7,087 nt of DNA from Chloroflexota bacterium (GCA_025924845.1 JAICHN010000274.1:1-7087); one strand, 5' to 3'; shown: positions 1 through 6,380, numbered from the stretch's first letter. The notes: generated from the sequence alone by a model not told the origin. Program-made: numbers and translations.

Positions 1-1313
1 GCGCCGGCGCCGATCGTCTCGCCGGGGATTTCCTGGCCGATGGCGGTAGCGCAACTGCCCTGCCGGCGCAGCGGATCGACCGCGCGGCCGGTCTCGGCAA
101 GGCGGCGCTGCACCCACGCATGCAATCGATCTTGCAAGTCGCGGCGCACTTCAGGATGCGCCTCGATCACATTGTGCTGCTCGGCGGGGTCCGCTACGAG
201 ATCAAACAACTCCTGCATCGGGCGACCATGGCGATCGGGCTCGATCGAGTCGATCAGTTTCCAGCGCCCGCTGCGAATGGCGCGTTTGACCTCCCAGGTA
301 GCCTCGGAGAAATACAATTCATCGTAGTTGCGGTCACGCAGCCCGAAGGCCGTGGGCAGCAGGCTGAGGCCCTCCATGCCGTCACGATCCGGGATGCCGG
401 CCAGTTCCAGCAGGGTGGGTGCAAGGTCGAGGTTCTGCACGAAACCGGGCACGCGGCGACCGGCAGGCAGTTTCCCCGGCCAATAGAGAATCAGGGGAAC
501 GTGGACATTACCCTCATAGAGCCCGTGATGATCGAAGTAGCCCTTCTGCTCGTTGAGCACCTCGCCGTGATCGGCGGTGATTATCACCAGGGTCTCGTCC
601 CGCACCGGCTCCAGGGCCCGGAAGACCGCGCGCAGATGGTGGTCCATGGAGGCCGTTTCGCCGTCATAGAGGTTGATCACGTAGTCGGCATCGGTGACAC
701 CGGGCATCCAGGAATGGAAATACCACTTAAACGGCTCCCAGCTCCATGCCTCATCCATGCTGTGGTTGTTGACGTCGTAGGGGTCGGCATCAGGCGGATA
801 GAAACGCCGGCGGTAGGCGGCGGGCGGCAAATAGGGCGTATGCGGATCCCAGTAATGCAGGAACAGGTAAAACGGCCGCGTATCCGCGCAAAGCTGCTCA
901 ATCACCGGGAGCGCCTTCGCGTTCACCGTTTCCGCTTTGCGTAACACTTGCGGATCGGAGCGATCCCATTCATAGCTGTGATACTGGTCCAGACCGCGTT
1001 CGAAGTGGCGGCCCATGCTGTCCACGGCGACGGTGGTGTAGCCGTGATCGCGCAATATCTCGGGTAAGAGGCGCACACCATCGGCGATCGGCACCCCGCC
1101 GCCGATGTTAACGATGTCGTGGGTAATCGCCTCCTTGCCGGACAACAGAGTGGTGAAACTGGGATGGGTGGGGATGTTGGGTGCGTAGCACCGCTCATAC
1201 AGTACGCCCCGGCGCGCGATGCCGTCGATAAATGGACTGGTTCGCTTGGGGTAGCCGTAGCAGCCCAGATGATCGGCGCGCTGTGTATCGAGCGCGATCA
1301 GCACGATGTTCAT
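1..1313 (-). CDS. Sulfatase-like hydrolase (alkaline phosphatase superfamily), C-terminus cut by window edge
   Basis: An open minus-strand frame of 437 codons runs off the left edge without a stop. It begins MNIVLIALDTQRADHLGCYG, typical of the sulfatase-like branch of the alkaline phosphatase superfamily, with Asp9 as the expected first metal ligand. Other family motifs are HYWDPHTPYLPP (153-164), the metal-binding ITADHGE (245-251), FDHHGLYEGNVHVPLI (260-275) and the C-terminal RSGRWKLI and ELFDL..DP segments (348-376). The nucleophile segment reads THPSFTTLLSG (49-59), so Thr49 stands where classical sulfatases have the Cys/Ser converted to formylglycine, and Phe53 replaces the Arg. The substrate may therefore be a sulfate ester, a phosphodiester or something else. 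No signal peptide is seen, so it is probably cytoplasmic. The ATG start has a GAGGAG site at 1325-1330 overlapping the stop of the upstream epimerase gene, 15 bp away, so the two are co-transcribed. From usual family lengths, perhaps 20-60 residues are missing. Confidence 0.9.
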   Translation of the reverse strand, partial: MNIVLIALDTQRADHLGCYGYPKRTSPFIDGIARRGVLYERCYAPNIPTHPSFTTLLSGKEAITHDIVNIGGGVPIADGVRLLPEILRDHGYTTVAVDSMGRHFERGLDQYHSYEWDRSDPQVLRKAETVNAKALPVIEQLCADTRPFYLFLHYWDPHTPYLPPAAYRRRFYPPDADPYDVNNHSMDEAWSWEPFKWYFHSWMPGVTDADYVINLYDGETASMDHHLRAVFRALEPVRDETLVIITADHGEVLNEQKGYFDHHGLYEGNVHVPLILYWPGKLPAGRRVPGFVQNLDLAPTLLELAGIPDRDGMEGLSLLPTAFGLRDRNYDELYFSEATWEVKRAIRSGRWKLIDSIEPDRHGRPMQELFDLVADPAEQHNVIEAHPEVRRDLQDRLHAWVQRRLAETGRAVDPLRRQGSCATAIGQEIPGETIGAG

Positions 1314-1328
1314 GCGTTTGTCCACTCC

Positions 1329-2129
1329 TCAGTGTTTCGGCGAGATCTCTTGCAGACAGCGATGCAGGTAGCCGCGGCCCTCGGCGGCCACACCCATGGC
1401 GCGTGATAGCTCGTAGGAGGAGGCGCCGATCACTTCCAGGTTGAGCGGCCCGGTGTAGCCCTCCTTTTGGAGGGCACGCAAGGTAGCCGGTATATCCACT
1501 ATGCCGCGGCCCGGGATCTGAGTCTGGGGCGGCCCGACCCGCTGTTCCCGACTGAGACAATCACGGAAATGTGACGTGATAATCCGCTTGCCCCAACGCT
1601 TCGCCACCTCTTGCGGTTCCTCGCCGGCCCGGAAGAGGTGACTGGGGTCGAAGTTGAGACCAAGCGCCGGCTCCCGCACCTCGTCCGTCAAGCGGAGCGC
1701 GGTGTCGGCGTTGTAGATAGCTTGCCCCACATGCGGCTTCACGGCCAGGCGCACGCCATACCGGCCGGCCAACGCGGCGAGATCGGCTATATGGGCGATG
1801 GCCTGTACGGTAGATTCCTCGTCGCCGCTGCTGCCGCCGGAGCCGATATTGATGATCGCGATGCCCAGATCATTGGCCAGGCCGAATATCGCTTCCAGTC
1901 GCGGGCGATCGGTGGTGGCCGCCTCGATGGCGGTGGCGGTCAACCCGTGGTCCGTGAGCCGATCGCGCACCGAGCGGCGCTCGGCCGCGGACATGCTGGG
2001 CGCGATATGCTCGGCCATCCCGGCGATGGCGGCCAACTCCACGTAGCGGTAGCCGGCCCAGGCAATGTGGGTCAAGGCGGTAGCAAGATCGCTGTTCCCG
2101 AACAAGACGGTATTGCAACCCAGTTGCAC
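1329..2129 (-). CDS. Sugar phosphate isomerase/epimerase (xylose isomerase-like TIM barrel)
   Basis: This 266-residue protein matches the xylose-isomerase-like/AP-endonuclease-2 TIM-barrel fold in length and pattern. It has an N-terminal strand with Asn6 and Thr7, WAGYRYVEL with Glu31, LAVKPHVG (128-135), LNFDPSHLFRAGEEP (158-172), ITSHFRD (184-190), PGRGIVDIPATLRAL (206-220) and LNLEVIG (229-235). Asp161, His187 and Glu232 fit three ligands of the divalent metal site. The fourth, usually Glu at the end of the mid-barrel strand, is Lys131. Such enzymes isomerise or epimerise free or phosphorylated sugars and inositols, and the substrate cannot be read from sequence. The start is GTG, chosen because an ideal AGGAGGT site lies 6 nt upstream (2136-2142). 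It is the first gene of an operon with the sulfatase-like gene and is divergent from an AraC-type regulator, its likely controller. It is probably a cytoplasmic enzyme of carbohydrate breakdown. The fold assignment is firm, the reaction is not. Confidence 0.88.
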   Translation of the reverse strand: MQLGCNTVLFGNSDLATALTHIAWAGYRYVELAAIAGMAEHIAPSMSAAERRSVRDRLTDHGLTATAIEAATTDRPRLEAIFGLANDLGIAIINIGSGGSSGDEESTVQAIAHIADLAALAGRYGVRLAVKPHVGQAIYNADTALRLTDEVREPALGLNFDPSHLFRAGEEPQEVAKRWGKRIITSHFRDCLSREQRVGPPQTQIPGRGIVDIPATLRALQKEGYTGPLNLEVIGASSYELSRAMGVAAEGRGYLHRCLQEISPKH

Positions 2130-2198
2130 GGCAAACCTCCTAACTCCCCCCGAACAGTATGACGGTCCCCACGCCGAGGCTATTCCTACCCCGGCGGC

Positions 2199-2278
2199 GC
2201 CGGAGGGGCATCCCTTGCGGGTGCCCTTGGTGGCCCGAGGGCATCCATCACCCGGAGGGTACCTGGTGCCCCGCCGGC
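2199..2278. repeat. Compound palindromic GC-rich element (REP/MITE-like)
   Basis: The outer arms 2199-2212 (gccggaggggcatc) and 2265-2278 (ggtgccccgccggc) are inverted repeats matching at 12 of 14 positions. Inside lie a strong hairpin, GGGCA-t-CCC / GGG-TGCCC with loop TTGC (2206-2226), a short GCCC-GA-GGGC palindrome (2233-2242) and ACCC-GGA-GGGT (about 2250-2260). The arrangement resembles short interspersed palindromic repeats. Only one copy is in this window, so repetition across the genome is inferred. It lies between the epimerase start and the AraC gene, so it could also be part of the epimerase leader transcript. Confidence 0.55.
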
Positions 2279-2381
2279 AGGAGGAGACATACGCCTAGGT
2301 GTACCAGCGTAACCGGGCGATGCATGAGACAACAGGCGAAAGTAGTCACGACGTGGGGTCAATGTTGCTGGGTCGCGGTCA

Positions 2382-2394
2382 TGCTACGATAGCA
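2382..2394. promoter_or_regulatory. Operator-like dyad upstream of the AraC gene
   Basis: TGCTA-CGA-TAGCA is a perfect 5+5 inverted repeat with a 3-nt centre, 33 bp upstream of the GTG start of the AraC-type gene. It covers the weak -10 candidate TACGAT (2385-2390). A protein bound here could repress the regulator's own transcription. AraC proteins more often bind direct repeats, so another factor or chance is possible. Confidence 0.3.
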
Positions 2395-2426
2395 GACGGT
2401 GTGATCCTGTTGACAAGGAGACGACC

Positions 2427-3383
2427 GTGCATCGCATAGGACGAGACTTCCTGGGCGGAGGATTTCCTCTGTACGTCATCGATGCGCGGCATGGCACGAC
2501 GGACGCCCACTACCACGAGTTCTTCGAGTTGGTCTACTTGCGCGCCGGCCGGGGCACGCACTGGATCGGCGACGCGCGCTACCCGATTCAGACCGGCGAC
2601 ATCTATGCGATCAGTCCGGGCGAACCACATGCCTATCATACGCTTGACGACGGCGAAATGCGTATCGTCAACCTGCTGTTCCTGCCCGAGATCCTGGACC
2701 GCGCACCCTTTGCCGGTGTCGCGCTTTCCGGCCTCACCAGGTTGCTGTACATCGAGCCGTTGTTCCGGGAGGAGGTGAGGTTCGCCCACCGGCTCAACCT
2801 GCGGGGTGCGCCGGCCTATCAGGTGGAAACGCTGCTGGATGAGATGTTGCGCGAGCAACAGGCCCACGCATCCGGCTACGAACTGGTATTGACCAGCATG
2901 TTCTGTACGTTGCTGGTGTGGCTGAGCCGGGCCTACGAACAGCAGATCCGGTGTGAAGGGACGGAGCAGGAGTTTACCCGCCGCCATGCCGTGGTGACGG
3001 CGGCGGTGCGCTATATCGAGACCCATCATGCCGAGCCCATCTCGCTGTCCGACGTGGCTCAGCACACCGCGCTCAGCCCCAGCCGGCTGGCGCACCTGTT
3101 CAAGGAACATACGCAGCGCAGTCTTCTGGCTTACTTGCACGAGTATCGGGTTGGCCGGGTGTGCGAAGAGTTGTTACGTACCGACACATCGGTTACCGCG
3201 TTGGCGGCAAGCATGGGTTATGGGGACTTGCGCTTCTTTCATCGCGTCTTCCGCCGTCAGGTGGGGTGCAGTCCCATGGCCTATCGTCGCCTATTCGGAC
3301 GAACCGCGCCGACCGCGGAATCAGTCTCTCTGGCGGTGCCGACGGCGGGAGTCGAACCCGCACGGTTGCCCGAGCGATTTTAA
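2427..3383 (+). CDS. AraC family transcriptional regulator with N-terminal cupin sensor domain
   Basis: This 318-residue protein has the classic two-part AraC layout. Residues about 15-90 form a cupin-like effector domain (AHYHEFFELVYLRAGRGTHWIG, PIQTGDIYAISPGEPHAY), with the His28, His30 and Glu34 pattern of sugar-binding AraC sensors. Residues about 188-288 are a double helix-turn-helix DNA-binding domain: ISLSDVAQHTALSPSRLAHLFKE, then SVTALAASMGYGDLRFFHRVFRR and the terminal GCSPMAYRR signature. The GTG start has AAGGAG 6 nt upstream (2415-2420). The gene is divergent from the epimerase-sulfatase operon and most likely activates it when a sugar-derived ligand is present. The domain ends near residue 289. 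The remaining 29 residues are not conserved-looking, and the last 15 (about 304-318) are encoded antisense to tRNA-Leu, with the TAA stop at the tRNA anticodon. No terminator was seen after it. Confidence 0.92.
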   Translation: MHRIGRDFLGGGFPLYVIDARHGTTDAHYHEFFELVYLRAGRGTHWIGDARYPIQTGDIYAISPGEPHAYHTLDDGEMRIVNLLFLPEILDRAPFAGVALSGLTRLLYIEPLFREEVRFAHRLNLRGAPAYQVETLLDEMLREQQAHASGYELVLTSMFCTLLVWLSRAYEQQIRCEGTEQEFTRRHAVVTAAVRYIETHHAEPISLSDVAQHTALSPSRLAHLFKEHTQRSLLAYLHEYRVGRVCEELLRTDTSVTALAASMGYGDLRFFHRVFRRQVGCSPMAYRRLFGRTAPTAESVSLAVPTAGVEPARLPERF

Positions 3384-3415
3384 GTCGCTTGTGTCTGCCA
3401 TTCCACCACGTCGGC
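3337..3415 (-). tRNA. tRNA-Leu (anticodon UAA)
   Basis: The minus strand folds as a 79-nt class II tRNA. It has acceptor GCCGACG/CGTCGGC (3409-3415 with 3338-3344), a D-arm GTG/CAC with loop GAATGGCAGA, anticodon stem AGCGA/TCGCT with loop CTTAAAA (anticodon TAA), an 11-nt variable arm CGG-GCAA-CCG-T, a T-arm GCGGG-TTCGACT-CCCGC and discriminator A at 3337. The variable arm is at the short end for leucine tRNAs. The next bases are CCGCCA, so CCA is not encoded directly after the discriminator and must be added by the CCA-adding enzyme. It lies downstream of, and on the same strand as, the kinase gene, and overlaps the 3' end of the convergent AraC gene. Confidence 0.95.
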
Positions 3416-3441
3416 CTGGACGCGCAAGACGCCGTGCGCAA

Positions 3442-3470
3442 AGTGTGCCACGCATGGCCCGCCGCGTCAA
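3442..3470 (-). promoter_or_regulatory. Putative sigma-70-type promoter for tRNA-Leu
   Basis: On the minus strand, TTGACG (3465-3470) and CACACT (3442-3447) are separated by 17 bp. The -10 box lies 26 bp before the mature tRNA 5' end, a sensible distance for a pre-tRNA leader. The -35 is a 5/6 match to consensus; the -10 is weaker. Read-through from the kinase operon could also supply this tRNA. Confidence 0.5.
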
Positions 3471-3485
3471 TTCGGCCACGTCGGC
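3471..3485 (-). repeat. Near-copy of the tRNA-Leu 5' end
   Basis: Positions 3471-3485 (ttcggccacgtcggc) match the tRNA-Leu 5' segment 3401-3415 (ttccaccacgtcggc) at 13 of 15 bases, in the same orientation and 70 bp upstream. The tRNA body does not continue, so this is at most a small duplicated piece. It could be a remnant of a duplication or recombination at the tRNA 5' end, or chance in GC-rich DNA. Confidence 0.4.
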
Positions 3486-3507
3486 GGTGGAGCAATCTCC
3501 TCGCTGC

Positions 3508-4464
3508 TTAGACCATCCCGCGCGCGGCCAGGTCGCGCTCCAGGGTATCCAGGAGGGCAGGCTTCAGGGCCAGGCCCGCCTGCCGATAGGCCAGGAGGAC
3601 TGCCCCCGCCACGGCCGGGAAACGGGCATGTGCTACGCGGGTCCTGGGCGCCAGTTCGCCCAGGGCCGCCGCGAATGCGCCAAAAATCGGTTCGCCCGCC
3701 TGCCACGCTCCGCCGCGGGTTACTACCCCGGCATCGCGCTCCAACAGATCCAGGTGGGCCAGCATGTCACGCACCACGTGCGCCAGGTCGCGTCCTGCCT
3801 GGCCTAATAGGCCGATGGCGCGATGATCGCCCTGCTCCGCCGCCGCGGCGACCATGCCGCAGATCGCCGCTATCTCCTCACGGGGGAGGGGCGGATCGTA
3901 CAGCGCCGCCTGGAAGGAGGGACGGTCGCGGGCATTCAACCGGGCACGTAGCGCACTGGTGAGCGCACCCTCCGGATCGCGCCCATCCATGACGCGGGCC
4001 AGAAGGCGAATCGCCTCGCGGCCGATGGCATACGCACTCCCCTCGTCACCCGCCAGGGGTCCCCAACCACCCTCTACCAGCATCCGGCCACGACCGTCTT
4101 GCCCACAGCAGGCGGAGCCTGTTCCCGCGATCACGATTGCCCCAGGTTCCTCGATCAGCGCCCCAATCAGCGCCGCCGGGGCGTCGTTTCCCGTGCTGAC
4201 GATGCCGGCAAGTTCGCCAACGCCGTTTGGCACCACGGTGCCCGCCGCGGCGATGTGCAGGAAGGCGAGGGGTGCGTCCGCCGCGTTGGACAATGCGCCC
4301 GCCACCGCGGCGCTAATACCGCGAAACGCCGTTTCAGGTCCGCTCAGTAAGCTGTTGCCGGGCCCGCCCTGGCCGACGCCAATCACATGGCCCTGGCCGT
4401 CCGCGACCAGGCAACGGGTTGACGTTCCCCCCGCGTCGATGCCCGCGAATAGCCTTACTCCCAC
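3508..4464 (-). CDS. BadF/BadG/BcrA/BcrD-type ATPase, N-acetylglucosamine/glucosamine kinase-like
   Basis: This 318-residue protein has the ASKHA sugar-kinase signatures in order: a phosphate-1 loop FAGIDAGGTSTRCLVAD (6-22), GNDAPAALIGAL (92-103) with Asp94 as likely catalytic base, phosphate-2 AGTGSAC (113-119), GGWGPLAGDEGSAYAIG (132-148), and a C-terminal adenosine motif FPAVAGAVLLA (282-292). This pattern and length fit the N-acetylglucosamine kinase branch of the BadF/BadG family, which phosphorylates amino sugars with ATP in the cytoplasm. The cysteine ligands of the iron-sulfur activases (BcrA/BadF) are not evident. The GTG start lies inside the end of the upstream DUF2325 gene (10-bp overlap), with AAGGAG 7 nt upstream, so translation is coupled. 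The likely role is salvage of amino sugars, for example from cell wall or glycans. The sugar specificity cannot be fixed from sequence. Confidence 0.85.
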   Translation of the reverse strand: MGVRLFAGIDAGGTSTRCLVADGQGHVIGVGQGGPGNSLLSGPETAFRGISAAVAGALSNAADAPLAFLHIAAAGTVVPNGVGELAGIVSTGNDAPAALIGALIEEPGAIVIAGTGSACCGQDGRGRMLVEGGWGPLAGDEGSAYAIGREAIRLLARVMDGRDPEGALTSALRARLNARDRPSFQAALYDPPLPREEIAAICGMVAAAAEQGDHRAIGLLGQAGRDLAHVVRDMLAHLDLLERDAGVVTRGGAWQAGEPIFGAFAAALGELAPRTRVAHARFPAVAGAVLLAYRQAGLALKPALLDTLERDLAARGMV

Positions 4465-6380
4465 GCCGTTACTCCTTCAGCCCAATCGCGAATGGCACGG
4501 CACACGCCGCTCACCCCCCTGCACTCAACGGGAAGCACAACCCCCCGCAGCGTGCCCCTATGTTTTAGATTAGAGACGATGGTGCTCATATCGTGCCCCA
4601 TGTAGGAGACAATCAGGACAATGAGATCGCTCGATCGCACCCGATCGAGCATTTCACGCTCGCTGACTCTGCCGGTGGTAGGGGGCGGCACTTCATCCAC
4701 GCCCGCCCCCCAGCTGCGCAGACGCTCACGGACCAGTTGGCGGGTGCGGTCGTGGCCCCCGACCAGCGCCACTCGTTTGCCGCCAATGCCCCGTGGCGCT
4801 TCATCGAGGTCAGCGGCCGGATCGCAGGCGGGACGAGTGGCAACGGCGCGCTTGTACGCCTCGACCACGGCGCCTTTACTCTTGAGGCGGTGGAGCGTCC
4901 GGCCCAGATCCTTGACATAGGGCGGGAACTCCGTAGCGGTTGCCGCAAAGGCGTCAAGCTCCCATCCCAGGAGATCCTCGAAGGCGGCGATCAGCACTCC
5001 GCGCAGCACCTGAGGGTAGTCCTTGAGGCTTGGTAAACACTCCTCGAGCAAGTCAAAGCACTGCGCGCCCGCTAATCGCCCGCCGCGATGATCGGCCGCG
5101 ATGTGCTCGATGATCCGGGGTAGGTCGGCCGCGTCTCCGGCCGGGCGCCGCATCAGGTCATCCAATACTCGCTGATAGGCATGAAAAAGGCGATCACCAT
5201 CGCCCAGTCGGTGCGCCAGGTCCAGGCCGAGTACGGCTAACGGCTTGGCGCTTTCGGCGGCTCGCAGGCCGGGGTCGGCACGGGCGCCGAAGCGCTCGAT
5301 GAAGGTGAGCTGCCAGTCCCATGCCTGGGCGCCGAACGCGTCCAGCTCAGCCAACTCAGCCATCGCCAGGTAGTCCGACGCGTCCAGATCTTCGTTGCCG
5401 TCCGTGAAAAGGAAGGCGTAAGGGGCGGCCGCCTCCTCGCTACCCTGCCGCCAGAGGAGGCGCGCCAGGGCGAGGGCGGGTAGGGGCCGGCGCGCCTCAG
5501 GTGCCTCCCAGGCATACCGTAGGTGCGGCAGCGCTTCCATTTCACGGCCGTCACGGACCAGCGCGACACCGAGCATGCCGCGGGCCGCGGGATCGGGATC
5601 ATCCGCCGCCACCAGCGCCAACACCTCGGCGGATCGATCGCACAGGAGAAGCGACTCGGCATAGCGCCCCAGGTAGGAGGCCCGCTGTTCATCCGGCGGC
5701 GCCTCCATCTGGCCAAACGCATCGGCTGCCCGCTCATACTGGCCGGTCTCATAGTAGGTGTGGGCCAGCAACAGGGTGAAGGATGGGAGCGGAGGCAGCG
5801 CCGAGGATGCCGCTAACTCCTCAAGGGCGGCGAGGCGGGCCGGAGCGGGCATCGACGCCAGAGTGGCCAGGCGACGTTCCGGCGAGTCGGGAACCGGAGG
5901 ATCGGATCGAGCGGACCAGACCGGCCTCCACGGCGGATCGGCAAGGGGCTTCGAGCGAGGATCGACCGGCGGCACGGCAGAGAGCGGATCGCCGATATCG
6001 ATCGAGCCTGCCGGCGTGCCCTCGCCTGGAGTGAGCGCCGTGGCGGTCGCCGCACGATCCTCGGAAGACGGTTCAGGCGCGGGGATGCCGGGCGAGGATG
6101 GGGGATTAGCGGTGTCCCCGGACTTGGCGGCGCGTGCTCCGGCCAGGAGCAACTGCAACTCCCACCCGGTCCAGCGCCTGCCGAGCGCCTCCGCACTCTC
6201 GGGAACCCGACAACGGTAGGTAAAGCGGGTCGGATCCAGCTCTCGTACCAGAGTACAGGAGCGGCCGGGAAACGCGGCGGCCAGCAGACGCTTTAACGCC
6301 GCCGCTTGCTCATCCGAGCAGTGTAGGCGCAGCAGACTCTGTCCGGGGATACCCGCCGGCTCGATCAGGAAGGGGATCAT
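4455..6380 (-). CDS. Multidomain protein: TPR-like repeats with C-terminal DUF2325-like domain, function unknown
   Basis: This 641-residue protein has three parts. Residues 1-80 form a small alpha/beta-looking region of unknown family. Residues about 85-170 are a Pro/Ala/Asp-rich, probably disordered linker. Residues about 175-515 are alpha-helical, with TPR-like pieces such as FTLLLAHTYYETGQYERAADAF (201-222) and ARGMLGVALVRDGREMEALPHL (266-287). Residues about 533-640 resemble DUF2325: a Rossmann-like KRVALVGGHDRTRQLV (535-550), a strand with DLIVLIVSYMGHDMS (585-599) and a terminal VVLPVECRGVSGVCRAI (614-630). The ATG at 6380 is preferred because GGAGGG lies 6 nt upstream; an in-frame GTG at 6425 would add 15 residues but has a weaker context. 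No signal peptide or membrane segment is seen. The gene overlaps the kinase start by 10 bp, so the two are probably made together. DUF2325 has no assured function, and the assignment is by pattern only. Confidence 0.85.
   Translation of the reverse strand: MIPFLIEPAGIPGQSLLRLHCSDEQAAALKRLLAAAFPGRSCTLVRELDPTRFTYRCRVPESAEALGRRWTGWELQLLLAGARAAKSGDTANPPSSPGIPAPEPSSEDRAATATALTPGEGTPAGSIDIGDPLSAVPPVDPRSKPLADPPWRPVWSARSDPPVPDSPERRLATLASMPAPARLAALEELAASSALPPLPSFTLLLAHTYYETGQYERAADAFGQMEAPPDEQRASYLGRYAESLLLCDRSAEVLALVAADDPDPAARGMLGVALVRDGREMEALPHLRYAWEAPEARRPLPALALARLLWRQGSEEAAAPYAFLFTDGNEDLDASDYLAMAELAELDAFGAQAWDWQLTFIERFGARADPGLRAAESAKPLAVLGLDLAHRLGDGDRLFHAYQRVLDDLMRRPAGDAADLPRIIEHIAADHRGGRLAGAQCFDLLEECLPSLKDYPQVLRGVLIAAFEDLLGWELDAFAATATEFPPYVKDLGRTLHRLKSKGAVVEAYKRAVATRPACDPAADLDEAPRGIGGKRVALVGGHDRTRQLVRERLRSWGAGVDEVPPPTTGRVSEREMLDRVRSSDLIVLIVSYMGHDMSTIVSNLKHRGTLRGVVLPVECRGVSGVCRAIRDWAEGVTAWE

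Larger units (their letters stand above)
2130..2426. promoter_or_regulatory. Divergent intergenic region between epimerase operon and AraC gene
   Basis: This 297-bp region separates two divergent starts and holds no credible gene. The half next to the epimerase holds a GC-rich compound palindromic element (2199-2278). The half next to the AraC gene is less GC-rich and holds a short dyad at 2382-2394 and three GGTC words (2357, 2371, 2377). Both flanking genes have strong ribosome binding sites at the edges: AGGAGGT on the minus strand at 2136-2142 and AAGGAG on the plus strand at 2415-2420. No clear sigma-70 promoter pair was found on either strand. A TACGAT hexamer at 2385-2390 is a weak -10 candidate for the AraC gene, without a convincing -35. 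By analogy with other AraC-type loci, the regulator probably binds here and controls both directions. Confidence 0.55.

Noticed and set aside
120..944. 274-codon plus-strand open frame
   Set aside because: It is antisense to the sulfatase-like gene, whose motifs are clear; it has no family resemblance or ribosome site.
1611..2162. 183-codon plus-strand open frame
   Set aside because: Antisense shadow of the epimerase gene, Gly-rich low-information protein.
2379..3140. 253-codon minus-strand open frame
   Set aside because: Antisense shadow of the AraC gene, which has full domain signatures and a good start.
3161..3511. Open frames on both strands crossing the tRNA-Leu region
   Set aside because: They contain translated tRNA sequence and have no ribosome sites; the tRNA fold explains the DNA.
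3854..4573. 239-codon plus-strand open frame
   Set aside because: Antisense to the kinase gene; Pro/Ala-rich composition typical of a shadow in GC-rich DNA.
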